DNA of 64,000 nt from Flavobacterium enshiense (GCF_022836875.1 NZ_CP090376.1:806001-870000); one strand, 5' to 3'; counted from the stretch's first letter, positions 28,619-37,078 are shown. A program made the numbers and translations. Notes: generated from the letters alone by a model not told the origin.

Positions 28619-29541
28619 TACTTTTTCAGTTTCGATTTGATTTCGGCCATTAAAGCTGTTCCGCCGTTATCCAATATTTCTTTGGCACAATTGAATCCGA
28701 GTTTTTTCCATTCAGAAATATCAAAAGAACGGTCGATTTCAATTTTCTCTTGACCATCAATCGAGAATAAAACACCTTTAAAATGAATGGTGTCATCAAT
28801 TTCGTTGTATTTGGCAATGGCGCCAATAGGTGCGGTACAACCACCTTCAAGGGTTCTTAAAAACTGGCGTTCTATATAGGTGCAGATTTCGGTTTCGATA
28901 TGGTTCAGTTGAGCTAAAGCGTCTAAAGAGAATTCGTCGTTTTCCATAGCCACAACCAACATAGCGCCTTGTGCAGGAGCTGGTATCATCCAATCTAAGT
29001 CAATAAAGGTTTCAGGCTTTAAGTTGATTCTCTCCAGACCGGCCGCGGCAAAAATTGCTCCATCCCAATCACTTTCGTTTAATTTCTGCATGCGCGTGTT
29101 TACGTTTCCGCGCAAATCCACTGTTTTGTGATTGGGGTATTTATTGAGCCATTGTGCCTGACGTCGTAAACTTCCAGTGGCTACAGTTCCTGATCCGTTT
29201 AAAAAATCCACATTGCCTCTATGTACTAAAATGTCTAATACATTGGCTCTTTCCAAGACTGCTGCCTGGACGATTCCTTGCGGCAAAGCGGTCGGAACGT
29301 CTTTCATCGAATGAACGGCAATATCAATTTGACCCGAAATCATTGCAATGTCCAAGGTTTTTGTAAAAATTCCGGTGATGCCCAATTCGTATAAGGGCTT
29401 ATCCAGAATTATGTCGCCGGTTGATTTCACGGCTACTATTTCTGTGGAATACCCAAGTTCCTGTAATAGATGTTGAACGGTGTGTGCCTGCCATAAGGCC
29501 AGTTCACTGTCACGGGTTCCTATGCGTATGGTTTTAGTCAT
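28618..29541 (-). CDS. hemC: Hydroxymethylbilane synthase (porphobilinogen deaminase)
   Basis: The 307-residue enzyme has IGTRDSELALWQA at its start, HSMKDVPT (about 77-84) and the dipyrromethane cofactor Cys in LEGGCTAPIGA (about 238). It polymerises four porphobilinogens. Its start overlaps the hemA stop by eight bases and its stop overlaps hemD by one, so hemA-C-D are translationally coupled. Confidence 0.95.
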   Translation of the reverse strand: MTKTIRIGTRDSELALWQAHTVQHLLQELGYSTEIVAVKSTGDIILDKPLYELGITGIFTKTLDIAMISGQIDIAVHSMKDVPTALPQGIVQAAVLERANVLDILVHRGNVDFLNGSGTVATGSLRRQAQWLNKYPNHKTVDLRGNVNTRMQKLNESDWDGAIFAAAGLERINLKPETFIDLDWMIPAPAQGAMLVVAMENDEFSLDALAQLNHIETEICTYIERQFLRTLEGGCTAPIGAIAKYNEIDDTIHFKGVLFSIDGQEKIEIDRSFDISEWKKLGFNCAKEILDNGGTALMAEIKSKLKK

Positions 29542-30793
29542 TTTTTACGGTTTCTATCTGAAAGATTTTTTCGATCCACTCGATGCTTTCATCGACCATG
29601 GTATTATCGTCTTTGAGATGATTGGCAAAATGGTTTGTGATTTTCTGGATGATGCGGCTGCTTATCAATTCTGCTTGTTCTTCATCAAAATTGTTTATTT
29701 TTTTGCGATGAAGCGTCAACTCTTTGTCCTTGATGGTGTTCAGCTTTTCTTTTAAAGCGTGAATAGTAGGCGCAAATTTTCGGGCTTTCGTCCAACTGAT
29801 GAATTCGTCTTTGATCTCTTCGATGATGGCTTCGGCTGCAGGGATGTGTTTTCTTCGATTTTCCAGGGTTTCGTCGGTCATTTGCGATAAATGATCCATG
29901 TGGATTAATGTTACATCGTCTAATTCCTGAACATTTTCGTGTACGTTTTTCGGAACAGATAAATCCAGAATTAGTAACGGTTTTTTAAGGTTCAGGATTG
30001 CTTTGTCGATTGTTGGGTTCTGTGCACCGGTGGCGACCACCAAAACATCGGCCTTTTGAATTTCTGCTTCTAAATTAGCATAGTCTTTAACGATAACATT
30101 TAGTTTTCGGGCTAATTTTTCGGCTTTATCTTTAGTTCTGTTTATAAGAGTGATTTGCTCGTGTTTGGTATGTTTTACCAGGTTTTCGCAAGTGTTTCTT
30201 CCTATTTTTCCGGTTCCGAAAAGCAGTATATTTTTATTGGAAATGTCTTCTACGTTGTTGAAAATGTATCGAACGGCTGCAAAGGAAACCGAAGTGGCAC
30301 CCGAGGAAATTTCAGTTTCATTTTTAATGCGCTTGCTGGTTTGGATTACCGCATTGCACAAGCGTTCCATATAATTATTGACAAGGTTGTGGCCTTTACT
30401 GGCTACGAAACTGTTTTTTATCTGACTGATGATTTCAAAGTCGCCTAAGATCTGACTATCCAAACCGGTTCCTACACGAAACATGTGGCCAATCGCTTCG
30501 GTGTTTTTGTGTACATAAGCTACTTTCTGAAAATCTTCTATAGTTCCCTGGCTGTTCTCGCACAACAGTTTAATTAACTGAAACGGGTGTTGCGCAAAGC
30601 CATATATTTCGGTTCTGTTACAGGTGGAAGTGACAATTAAACTTTCTATCCCTTCATTTTTAGCTTGTAGCAGTAATGCTTCCTTAGCCGCATTGTCCAA
30701 ACTGAATTTTCCCCTGATCTCTGCATCCGCCTTCTTGTAACTCAATCCGACAACATAGAAAGAAGTAGGTTTTGATATAGTAGTGTTTTCCAT
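29534..30793 (-). CDS. hemA: Glutamyl-tRNA reductase
   Basis: The preferred start at 30793 gives 419 residues; three extra codons are possible upstream. It has STCNRTEIYG (catalytic Cys about 56), the NADPH-binding GTGKIGRNTC motif (about 195) and a C-terminal dimerisation helix region. It makes glutamate-1-semialdehyde, the committed step of the C5 heme pathway. As first gene of the leftward heme operon it is the likely control point. The aminomutase hemL is not in the window. Confidence 0.95.
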   Translation of the reverse strand: MENTTISKPTSFYVVGLSYKKADAEIRGKFSLDNAAKEALLLQAKNEGIESLIVTSTCNRTEIYGFAQHPFQLIKLLCENSQGTIEDFQKVAYVHKNTEAIGHMFRVGTGLDSQILGDFEIISQIKNSFVASKGHNLVNNYMERLCNAVIQTSKRIKNETEISSGATSVSFAAVRYIFNNVEDISNKNILLFGTGKIGRNTCENLVKHTKHEQITLINRTKDKAEKLARKLNVIVKDYANLEAEIQKADVLVVATGAQNPTIDKAILNLKKPLLILDLSVPKNVHENVQELDDVTLIHMDHLSQMTDETLENRRKHIPAAEAIIEEIKDEFISWTKARKFAPTIHALKEKLNTIKDKELTLHRKKINNFDEEQAELISSRIIQKITNHFANHLKDDNTMVDESIEWIEKIFQIETVKND

Positions 30794-30821
30794 GTTTTTC
30801 ACTTTTTTACTAAAAGTAGAA

Positions 30822-30829
30822 CAAAAGTA
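30822..30829 (-). promoter_or_regulatory. Probable -7 element of the hemA operon
   Basis: On the minus strand the site reads TACTTTTG, an exact TAnnTTTG match, 28 bases before the hemA ATG. Confidence 0.55.
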
Positions 30830-30923
30830 CTGCTAACCGTTTTATAAAAATAACGCTGTAAGGACTATTTGTGTCGCTGAGAGATTTTTTGTCTCATAAA
30901 AGGTTCATTTGTGTTATTTCTTG

Positions 30924-30931
30924 TAAATTTG
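30924..30931 (+). promoter_or_regulatory. Probable -7 element of the AraC-type regulator gene
   Basis: TAAATTTG is an exact TAnnTTTG match about 93 bases before the regulator ATG. A TTTG lies 12 bases upstream of it, closer than the usual -33 distance. The palindrome at 30958 falls just downstream of the start point this would give. Confidence 0.5.
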
Positions 30932-30957
30932 CATATAAATCAACCTTTCAGAAAGAT

Positions 30958-30982
30958 TTTATTTAGAGTGATTCTAAATAAA
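30958..30982. promoter_or_regulatory. Perfect 10-5-10 palindrome, candidate metal-responsive operator
   Basis: TTTATTTAGA-GTGAT-TCTAAATAAA is a perfect inverted repeat downstream of the regulator's probable -7 element and about 40 bases before its ATG. The same left half (TTTATTTAGA-TGA) occurs directly upstream of feoA at 54008-54030. The position suggests a repressor site; the repressor (Fur- or DtxR-type) is inferred. Confidence 0.62.
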
Positions 30983-31023
30983 TTTTAATTGTCTTTCAAA
31001 TAAAGTTACAAAAAAATATCGCT

Positions 31024-31890
31024 ATGGGTTCTATGGAAGAGATAAAAATTGAGGAGGACTTTATTTTACTTCGTTTTCAGAATGATTCGGAGGAGATTGT
31101 TCGGTTTGAACGTCCCGTAAATATGGGGCTTATACAATTTCATTTTGGCTTGAAAGGAAGTGCGAAGTTTGTTTTTAATCAGGGTGCTTATGTGTTAGCC
31201 TTGAATGAAGAGAAATCGCTTTTGCTATATAATCCGCAAAAAGAGTTGCCACTTCAGATGGAAATTGCACCTAAATCATGGGTAATTTCGGTTTTGGTTT
31301 CGATCAGGAAATTTCACGGTTTGTTGTCGGATCAGGCAGAGCATATTCCGTTTCTAAGTGATCAGAATCAGGGTAAAAAATATTACGGTGAGGAAAATAT
31401 CAGCCCCTCGATGGCTATTGTGCTTAACCAAATGTTTCATTATTCGCTGAATCCGTCGATTAAAAACATGTATTACAAGGGGAAAGGATATGAGTTGCTG
31501 AGTTTGTTTTTTAACAGGAACGAAGATCCAGATGCCGAGCAATGTCCTTTTTTAATTGACGAGGAAAATGTATTAAGACTTAAGAAAGCTAAGGAAATAA
31601 TAATCGCCAATATGGGTGAACCGCCGGGATTGCAAGAATTGGCGGACCAGGTGGGATTGAATCTGAAGAAATTAAAAATGGGTTTCAAGCAGATTTACGG
31701 CGATACGGTTTACGGTTTCTTGTTTGATTACAAAATGGAATATGCGCGTCGTTTGCTGGATTCCGGTTCGTATAATGTGAACGAGGTTGGGCTGAAAATT
31801 GGCTACAGCACGGCTAGTCATTTTATTGCCGGTTTTAAAAAGAAATACGGAACCACACCTAAAAAGTATTTGCTTGAGAAAGCAGTATAA
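31024..31890 (+). CDS. AraC-family transcriptional regulator in the heme locus
   Basis: The 288-residue protein has an N-terminal sensing part without a recognisable cupin signature and a C-terminal pair of helix-turn-helix motifs (about 195-285) with LQELADQVGLNLKKLKMGFK and VGLKIGYSTASHFIAGFKKK, the AraC/XylS signature. It is transcribed away from hemA and towards hemH, inside the heme locus, so control of heme or iron genes is likely. Its own leader has a strong palindrome. The ligand is unknown. It ends in a bidirectional terminator shared with the secreted-protein cassette. Confidence 0.88.
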   Translation: MGSMEEIKIEEDFILLRFQNDSEEIVRFERPVNMGLIQFHFGLKGSAKFVFNQGAYVLALNEEKSLLLYNPQKELPLQMEIAPKSWVISVLVSIRKFHGLLSDQAEHIPFLSDQNQGKKYYGEENISPSMAIVLNQMFHYSLNPSIKNMYYKGKGYELLSLFFNRNEDPDAEQCPFLIDEENVLRLKKAKEIIIANMGEPPGLQELADQVGLNLKKLKMGFKQIYGDTVYGFLFDYKMEYARRLLDSGSYNVNEVGLKIGYSTASHFIAGFKKKYGTTPKKYLLEKAV

Positions 31891-31892
31891 TA

Positions 31893-31918
31893 AAAAAACA
31901 CCCTTTCGGGTGTTTTTT
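31893..31918. terminator. Bidirectional terminator between the AraC gene and cassette A
   Basis: AAAAAACACCC and GGGTGTTTTTT form a perfect 11-base stem with a TTTC loop between convergent genes; the T and A runs on each side allow termination in both directions. Confidence 0.88.
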
Positions 31919-31922
31919 CTTT

Positions 31923-32741
31923 TTATTGATAATAGTGAGCTATGATTTGAACTTCGTCGTTACTGGTTCCAATCCACATTTTCATAGCTCCCGCTCCACT
32001 CGTATCTGATACTGCAAGTTGTGCCGAAAACATTGGACAATAAGTTCCTGGCGGCAGTTTTACGTAATCTGAGCCATTAGTATGGAAGTTATCCGTGGCC
32101 CCCCTATTGTCATCACGATTGGTGTAGAATTGGCCACTGATGCCTAATGCTCCGCCAAGGGTTGAAGTTCCATTGTCAATCGTAAATGCGCCTCCGATTA
32201 AATTTCCGTCAAGGTCTCTTGTCACAACGGGACCTAAGTGGCTTCCTTGTCTGAAATACATTAGTGTTTGCATTACTCTTGCTTGTCCATCATTTACCCG
32301 AATGTTGGCATTTTTTTCAATATCCCAGGAAAGAGAGTAGTTAATCTCTAGAATTGCTGGTCTAGTCAAGGTAAAAGTTGAATTAGGGATATCTCTGGGG
32401 GTCCCAGTATAATCAAAACCGTCTCCGTAACCGTGTTGGGTTATAAGGTTGATAGATGCCTCTCTTTCGTCTTTGAGGTAATTTTCAGCGTCAAATAAAA
32501 TAGCAATATTGTCCTGAACTTGTCCTAGCACAAGGTCTCCGTTGGCATCAACAAAGACGCGTGATGAATTTCCGGGACCAAGATTTTTGGGGTTGTTGGG
32601 ATAACTTAAGCCGTCTACTTTAACAGCAGCGGTTGGGCCGGCAATATGCAAACCTTGTTGTGGAGAGGTTGTGTTAATGCCGACTTGAGCAAAAATACTT
32701 ATTGGACTAAGTAGTAAAGCGGTGTAAATGTATTTTTTCAT
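31923..32741 (-). CDS. Secreted paralog, type 1 (cassette A, third gene)
   Basis: The preferred start (MKKYIYT at 32741) gives 272 residues; four more codons are possible. A signal peptide (ending IFAQ) is followed by an N-terminal module with VGINTTSPQQGLHIAG and VFVDANGDLVLG, a middle part, and a C-terminal beta-rich domain with LEINYSLSWDIEK, PPGTYCPMFSAQLAVSDTSG and a final VQIIAHYYQ. The same order and motifs occur in its counterpart at 34746-35537. I do not recognise a characterised family beyond the N-terminal VGI(G/N)T motif common in secreted Bacteroidetes proteins. Function unknown; a surface or matrix role is a guess. Confidence 0.82.
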   Translation of the reverse strand: MKKYIYTALLLSPISIFAQVGINTTSPQQGLHIAGPTAAVKVDGLSYPNNPKNLGPGNSSRVFVDANGDLVLGQVQDNIAILFDAENYLKDEREASINLITQHGYGDGFDYTGTPRDIPNSTFTLTRPAILEINYSLSWDIEKNANIRVNDGQARVMQTLMYFRQGSHLGPVVTRDLDGNLIGGAFTIDNGTSTLGGALGISGQFYTNRDDNRGATDNFHTNGSDYVKLPPGTYCPMFSAQLAVSDTSGAGAMKMWIGTSNDEVQIIAHYYQ

Positions 32742-32754
32742 AATAGGATGCATT

Positions 32755-33516
32755 TTAATTGTAAACTCTCACTTTTAGTATGTCCTCAGCGCCACCGAAA
32801 CCGATAGAAGTAACTTTGGTTGGACCATCGTATATTTCTGTAAAAAAGTAGAGTCGGTGAGTCCCAGGAGGTACTGTTGTATAACCTTGTCCGTTGGTGA
32901 AGGAGTATCCTAGGATGCCTTGATTAAGTGAAGCATAACTTTGTGATGAAAAGCCGTATTTTTTGGAAAGTTCTGTTGCGGTTAATCCGTCATCATCGAT
33001 GTCTAGGCAAAAGTATATTTTGAAAATTCTTTCCGAGCAATCGTTGAACGGTATCAAAGATGCTGACATATTTGAGGAAGGAGACAATATAGATGTGATC
33101 GAGTATTTTACCTCCACCAATGCGGATCCGGCAGATGTGAAGCCAAATGTTGTGATTAATCCTGTAGTGTTTGTTTCTGAAGCAGGACTGGAGACTATGG
33201 TTCCTAAATTTTGAGGGCCATTTGGGATGAAATTTGGGATGTTGAGTAAGAAATTGATAGGGGCAATGCTTCCATCTGGTGCTGTACCGTTATTTGTTGA
33301 AGGATTTAAGGTGATGTCTCCGAGTGCTGTTACATAAGCGAGAGAGGGTTTTATTCCATCATTATGTGTGGGATTGTTTGCCGCATTTAGACTTTCGATT
33401 CTGATGGTGGAGTTGTTTCCAGCTATGTGCAGGGTGGCTTCAGGATTGCTTGTTCCTATTCCGATTTGTGAAAAAGTAAATGTCGGGACTAATAGTAAAA
33501 GTAAAAGTGTTTTCAT
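32755..33516 (-). CDS. Secreted paralog, type 2 (cassette A, second gene)
   Basis: The 253-residue protein has a signal peptide (ending TFSQ), the shared IGIGTSNPEATLHIAG module, a middle beta region with LVEVKYSITSI, and a type-specific segment FCLDIDDDGLTATELSKKYG that resembles a calcium-binding DxDxDG loop. It ends GFGGAEDILKVRVYN. The counterpart at 35541-36311 has the same segments. It lies between type 3 (12-base gap) and type 1 (13-base gap), so the three are one operon. Function unknown. Confidence 0.82.
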   Translation of the reverse strand: MKTLLLLLLVPTFTFSQIGIGTSNPEATLHIAGNNSTIRIESLNAANNPTHNDGIKPSLAYVTALGDITLNPSTNNGTAPDGSIAPINFLLNIPNFIPNGPQNLGTIVSSPASETNTTGLITTFGFTSAGSALVEVKYSITSILSPSSNMSASLIPFNDCSERIFKIYFCLDIDDDGLTATELSKKYGFSSQSYASLNQGILGYSFTNGQGYTTVPPGTHRLYFFTEIYDGPTKVTSIGFGGAEDILKVRVYN

Positions 33517-33528
33517 GGTAGTGGGGTT

Positions 33529-34275
33529 TTAATAGAGTCTCATGAATACGGAATCCGTGTCAATGGCCATTTTGACATAGGTTGCCATTGAGGGTAAATT
33601 TGATGATACTTCGGCCTTGAACTTTAGGGTGTGTGTTCCTGGAGTAAGCTGAACATAGGTTGTACTCGTGTTATACAAATTACCTGCTGCGCATAGCCGA
33701 GCATAACTATCGTAAGGAGCTGGGTTGCTTGTATTGAGGTTCATGTAGCTTCTTGAGGCTTGGCCGTACTTTCTAGTGGAAGAGTCAAGTGTGTAATAGG
33801 TCGAAATGCGTCTTGCTCCTCCATCCCGAATTAGGGCAAGGTCTTCATATTGATAAACCTGAAAGCTTACGCTATACTTTACTTCGAGAATGGCTGCCCT
33901 GGGTACGGTAATAGTGTAAGTGTAAAAAGTTGCTTCGACTTTTCCATCTGCATCGCCAGTGGTCATCCTGAGATTACTTGTAGGAATTGTTGTGTTGTCG
34001 ATGGCGTCTATCCCGTCGCTGTTGGTTAAAGTTTCTAATTTTAACGAAAGGACTCCGTTACTATCTACATAAAGCGGAAAAGTGCCTGTGGGGATTATGT
34101 TTCCTCCGTTCGCGGGGTTGTTGTTTTTGTCTACACTTTCAATGCGTACCGTTCCAACGGTTTTGTCCAGGTGAAGTTTTTGTTGTGGATTAGTTGTTCC
34201 AATTCCAACAGCCTTTGTTTGGGCCTGTATGGAAAGTGAAAGGAGCAATAAAAGTGATAAGTAGGTGTTTTTCAT
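33529..34275 (-). CDS. Secreted paralog, type 3 (cassette A, first gene)
   Basis: The 248-residue protein has a signal peptide (ending IQAQ), the module VGIGTTNPQQKLHL with FPLYVDSNGVLSL, then AILEVKYSVSFQVYQYED, RRISTYYTLDSSTRKYGQ, the LTPGTHTLKFKAEV segment and the end TDSVFMRLY. These match its counterpart at 36323-37078 closely at both ends. It is the first gene of cassette A. Function unknown. Confidence 0.82.
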   Translation of the reverse strand: MKNTYLSLLLLLSLSIQAQTKAVGIGTTNPQQKLHLDKTVGTVRIESVDKNNNPANGGNIIPTGTFPLYVDSNGVLSLKLETLTNSDGIDAIDNTTIPTSNLRMTTGDADGKVEATFYTYTITVPRAAILEVKYSVSFQVYQYEDLALIRDGGARRISTYYTLDSSTRKYGQASRSYMNLNTSNPAPYDSYARLCAAGNLYNTSTTYVQLTPGTHTLKFKAEVSSNLPSMATYVKMAIDTDSVFMRLY

Positions 34276-34693
34276 GCTCGTCAGATTTTAGGGGTTAATA
34301 ATTTTTTTGGGATTGTTTAAATAAGATGCAAATTACTATACATGGTTGCGTTATGTTTTAAATAAATATTAATTTTATTTGAATAATGTATTAAAAAACA
34401 AGTATTTGTATAAAAATAACAAAAAGCATTTATTATGTTTGAGAAAAGTAAAAATATAACCTTTTTACTACATTTTGTTATAGTTAAAAAAATACGTAGG
34501 AAAATATTTGTTTTTTTAACGAGACAATTGTAATACAAATATGATTAAAAAATCATTAGTCACTGTAGTGTTTTTCGTGCTTTTTTATCACAAATTACAT
34601 TTATTATTTTAAATTTTTTTAAGAATAAGCGGTTGTGTTTTCAAAAATGATCTTTTTTCAGTCGTTTTGTCCCTATTTGTTGATTGGTGTGAT
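34276..34693. other. Very AT-rich upstream region of cassette A
   Basis: About 420 bases between the two cassettes hold no supported gene. The region is one of the most AT-rich of the window. ATTGTTTAAAT (34312-34322) recurs upstream of cassette B (37104-37114) at a similar distance from the first gene and may belong to a shared promoter. No exact TAnnTTTG was found on the minus strand near the start. Confidence 0.45.
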
Positions 34694-34728
34694 AAAAAAG
34701 AGGCTGCCCATAAGGCAGCCTCTTTTTT
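34694..34728 (-). terminator. Terminator after cassette B
   Basis: AAAAAAGAGGCTGCC pairs with GGCAGCCTCTTTTTT over a five-base loop, giving a perfect 15-base stem. It lies 18 bases after the stop of the last cassette B gene. Confidence 0.9.
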
Positions 34729-34745
34729 ATTTAACTATGGTTTGG

Positions 34746-35537
34746 TTAGTTGTAGTAATGGGCAATTATCTGCACTTCATCTTGTCCGCCACCTAAAAAC
34801 ATTTTTACGGCTCCTGTTCCGGAGGTGTCACCAACAGCAAGTTGAGCAGCAAACATTGGACAATAAGTCCCAGGGCCTAGTTTTACATAGTCTGTACCGG
34901 TATTGAAGCCGTGTTTGTTTGCTCCTGTCGTTGATCCGCATGTGTAAAATTGTCCGTTTAGCCCCAATGCATATCCTATGGTTAAGGGCACACCATCTAA
35001 ATCATTAGTTACGATAGGTCCTGAAGGGCCGCCATTTCTTAAATAAAGTAGTGTTTGTACTACCCGGGCATGCTGATCATCTACAGGGCTGCCTGACTTT
35101 TCGATTTCCCAACTAATGGAATAGTTAATTTCTACAATCGCATTTCTGGTTAACGTAAATGTATCAAGCCCAGCTCCTGATTGTCTCGGCCAACCTGCAT
35201 TGGTGTAGCCGGAACCTGTTCCCGTTTGGTTGATTACGTTCGCATCGGCACCACCTGTATCTTGTGGATCGGATAGGTAATTAAAGGGGTTGAACAAGAC
35301 TTCTATATTGTTTGTTACTGTGCCGAGTACCAAATCTCCATCGCCATCAACAAAAACCCTAGTCGAGTTTCCTGCGCCTAAGTTTCCTGTGTTATTTGCG
35401 GCGTTTAACCCTTCTACTCTAATTGTAGAAGTATTGCTGGCTACATGAACCTCTTCAAGAGGTGTTGTTGTATTTACTCCAATTTGAGCAAAAAAAGTGG
35501 TGGGAAGTGAAATTAATATGTAGTAAAAGTGTTTCAT
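34746..35537 (-). CDS. Secreted paralog, type 1 (cassette B, third gene)
   Basis: The 263-residue protein matches the type 1 gene of cassette A in order and motifs: signal peptide (ending FFAQ), IGVNTTTPLEEVHVAS, VFVDGDGDLVLGTV, VEINYSISWEIEKSG, GPGTYCPMFAAQLAVGDTSG and the end VQIIAHYYN. Identity is highest in the last 40 residues and weak in the middle, so the duplication is old or the middle is under diversifying change. The gap to the type 2 gene is three bases. Confidence 0.82.
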   Translation of the reverse strand: MKHFYYILISLPTTFFAQIGVNTTTPLEEVHVASNTSTIRVEGLNAANNTGNLGAGNSTRVFVDGDGDLVLGTVTNNIEVLFNPFNYLSDPQDTGGADANVINQTGTGSGYTNAGWPRQSGAGLDTFTLTRNAIVEINYSISWEIEKSGSPVDDQHARVVQTLLYLRNGGPSGPIVTNDLDGVPLTIGYALGLNGQFYTCGSTTGANKHGFNTGTDYVKLGPGTYCPMFAAQLAVGDTSGTGAVKMFLGGGQDEVQIIAHYYN

Positions 35538-35540
35538 AAG

Positions 35541-36311
35541 TTAATTGTATAATCTGATTTTTAAATAATCTAAGTCGCCTCCAAAACCAACACTCGTATA
35601 TTTGTTAGTTCCGTCCGATGTTTTTGCAAAAAATCTCAATGAATGATTGCCGGCAGGTATATTTGCATATCCGTGCGCATTCATATAGGGGTAGCCCATA
35701 ATTCCCTGGGTTAATGAAGCTATGGCCTGTCCTTTATTGCCGTATTGTTTGGAAAGTTCAATAGCATTTAATCCGTCATTATTTAAATCGATACAATAAT
35801 ATACTTCAAAGGTTCTTGTGGATTTGTCGTCAAGTGGTGAACCAGCTGGTGTTGCAATCATATCGACATCTGAAACTACGACGGTGATGCCATATTTTAC
35901 TTCGATTAATGCATTTTGAGGAGAATTAAAAGGTACAGAGATTAACTCCGTAAAGGCGGTAGTGGTAGTCAGGTCATTATTAAGTACGACGCCATTGTAG
36001 TTTGGTCCGTCGGGAATAAAATTCCCAACATTGATTAGAAAGTTCAAAGGGACGATGCCGCCTGGTGTACCTGCGCTTGAAAGGTAGTTCGAAGGGTAAA
36101 GAGTTAGTTCTCCGTCTTTGTCTACATAAAGCGGTGCTAATTTCACGCCGTTATTAAGAACAGGGTTGTTTGCCGAATTTAGTTTTTCGATTCGTATAGT
36201 CGAAGTCGTTCCGGCAATGTGCAGGTCTTTTTGAGGATTGGCAGTTCCTATACCGACTTGCGCATAAAATGAGGCTGAGACGAACAGCAATAGGTATTTT
36301 ATTTTTTTCAT
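35541..36311 (-). CDS. Secreted paralog, type 2 (cassette B, second gene)
   Basis: The start at 36311 (MKKIKYLLLF) gives 256 residues with a signal peptide ending SFYAQ; a longer frame reaching 36464 overlaps the type 3 gene and lacks a signal, so it is rejected. It has VGIGTANPQKDLHIAG, LYVDKDGELTLYPS, YYCIDLNNDGLNAIELSKQYG (calcium-loop-like DxNxDG), PAGNHSLRFFAKTSDG and the end YLKIRLYN, matching the type 2 gene of cassette A. Function unknown. Confidence 0.82.
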   Translation of the reverse strand: MKKIKYLLLFVSASFYAQVGIGTANPQKDLHIAGTTSTIRIEKLNSANNPVLNNGVKLAPLYVDKDGELTLYPSNYLSSAGTPGGIVPLNFLINVGNFIPDGPNYNGVVLNNDLTTTTAFTELISVPFNSPQNALIEVKYGITVVVSDVDMIATPAGSPLDDKSTRTFEVYYCIDLNNDGLNAIELSKQYGNKGQAIASLTQGIMGYPYMNAHGYANIPAGNHSLRFFAKTSDGTNKYTSVGFGGDLDYLKIRLYN

Positions 36312-36322
36312 AATGATGAAGT

Positions 36323-37078
36323 TTAGTATAGTCTCATGAATACCGAGTCGTTTCCTATTGCAAAATTGACAAGAGTGGCCATTGAAGTTGATCCGGTTTT
36401 TAATTCGCCATAAAATCGTAATGTGTGTGTGCCTGGTGTGAGTGTGATATAAGTAGTGCTGCAATTGTACATCGCCATATCTGCTGAATTCGACGGAGTG
36501 GCGCTTAAGTCATTGTTGTTGTAATAGCATTTGGATGATTGGCCGTATCTGGGAGTTGTTGCTGCTAAAACAGACGTGTCAAGTGTGTAGAAGGTTGATA
36601 TTAGTCTTGGTTTGGTATCTTTTATTTTTGTTGTTGCATCTTTTAATACCTGAAAACTGATGTTGTATTTTACCTCTAGAACTGCATTTCTGTTTACAGT
36701 TATTGTATAGGGTAGGATTACTGCATCACGAGACCCTGTGGGAGTGCTTCCTGCCGTCATGATCAGTGAGGTGTTTGAAAGTGGGGTTGATGATGTTATA
36801 GCATCCGAGCCGTCACTGTTTTGAAAAGTAGAAACGCTAAGGGTTAGGTCTCCGTTTTCATTCACGTAAACGGGATAGGTTTTATCGGAACCACCACCGT
36901 TGTAGGGATTGTTCGGGGTGTTTAGTCCGTCAACTCTTATTGTTCCGGTCTGTGAGGCTAAATGGAGTTTTTGCTGTGGGTTGGTCGTTTTTATTCCGAC
37001 ACCGGCCAGTTGAGAAAAGGATTCATTGCACCAAAGGCAAAAGAGTAAAAGAGAAAGTAGCGAGTAAAGTTTTGTCAT
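36323..37078 (-). CDS. Secreted paralog, type 3 (cassette B, first gene)
   Basis: The preferred start MTKLYSL gives 251 residues (three more codons possible) with a signal peptide ending ESFSQ. It has VGIKTTNPQQKLHLAS, YPVYVNENGDLTLS, VLEVKYNISFQVLKD, RLISTFYTLDTS, LTPGTHTLRFYGEL and the end NDSVFMRLY, as in the type 3 gene of cassette A. It is the first gene of cassette B and diverges from hemH across about 250 bases. Confidence 0.82.
   Translation of the reverse strand: MTKLYSLLSLLLFCLWCNESFSQLAGVGIKTTNPQQKLHLASQTGTIRVDGLNTPNNPYNGGGSDKTYPVYVNENGDLTLSVSTFQNSDGSDAITSSTPLSNTSLIMTAGSTPTGSRDAVILPYTITVNRNAVLEVKYNISFQVLKDATTKIKDTKPRLISTFYTLDTSVLAATTPRYGQSSKCYYNNNDLSATPSNSADMAMYNCSTTYITLTPGTHTLRFYGELKTGSTSMATLVNFAIGNDSVFMRLY

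Noticed and set aside
34317..34538. A 73-residue minus-strand frame in the AT-rich gap between the cassettes
   Set aside because: It is made of Ile, Phe, Asn, Lys and Tyr as expected by chance in AT-rich DNA, has no signal peptide or motif and lies in the probable promoter region of cassette A.
34541..34612. A 23-residue plus-strand hydrophobic peptide (MIKKSLVTVVFFV...)
   Set aside because: It looks like the start of a signal peptide but stops after 23 codons, and there is no sign of conservation, antisense RNA or toxin structure; too weak to call.
35541..36464. The longer 307-residue version of the type 2 secreted protein
   Set aside because: The extra 51 residues overlap the end of the type 3 gene, are His/Thr/Arg-rich and hide the obvious signal peptide at MKKIKY.
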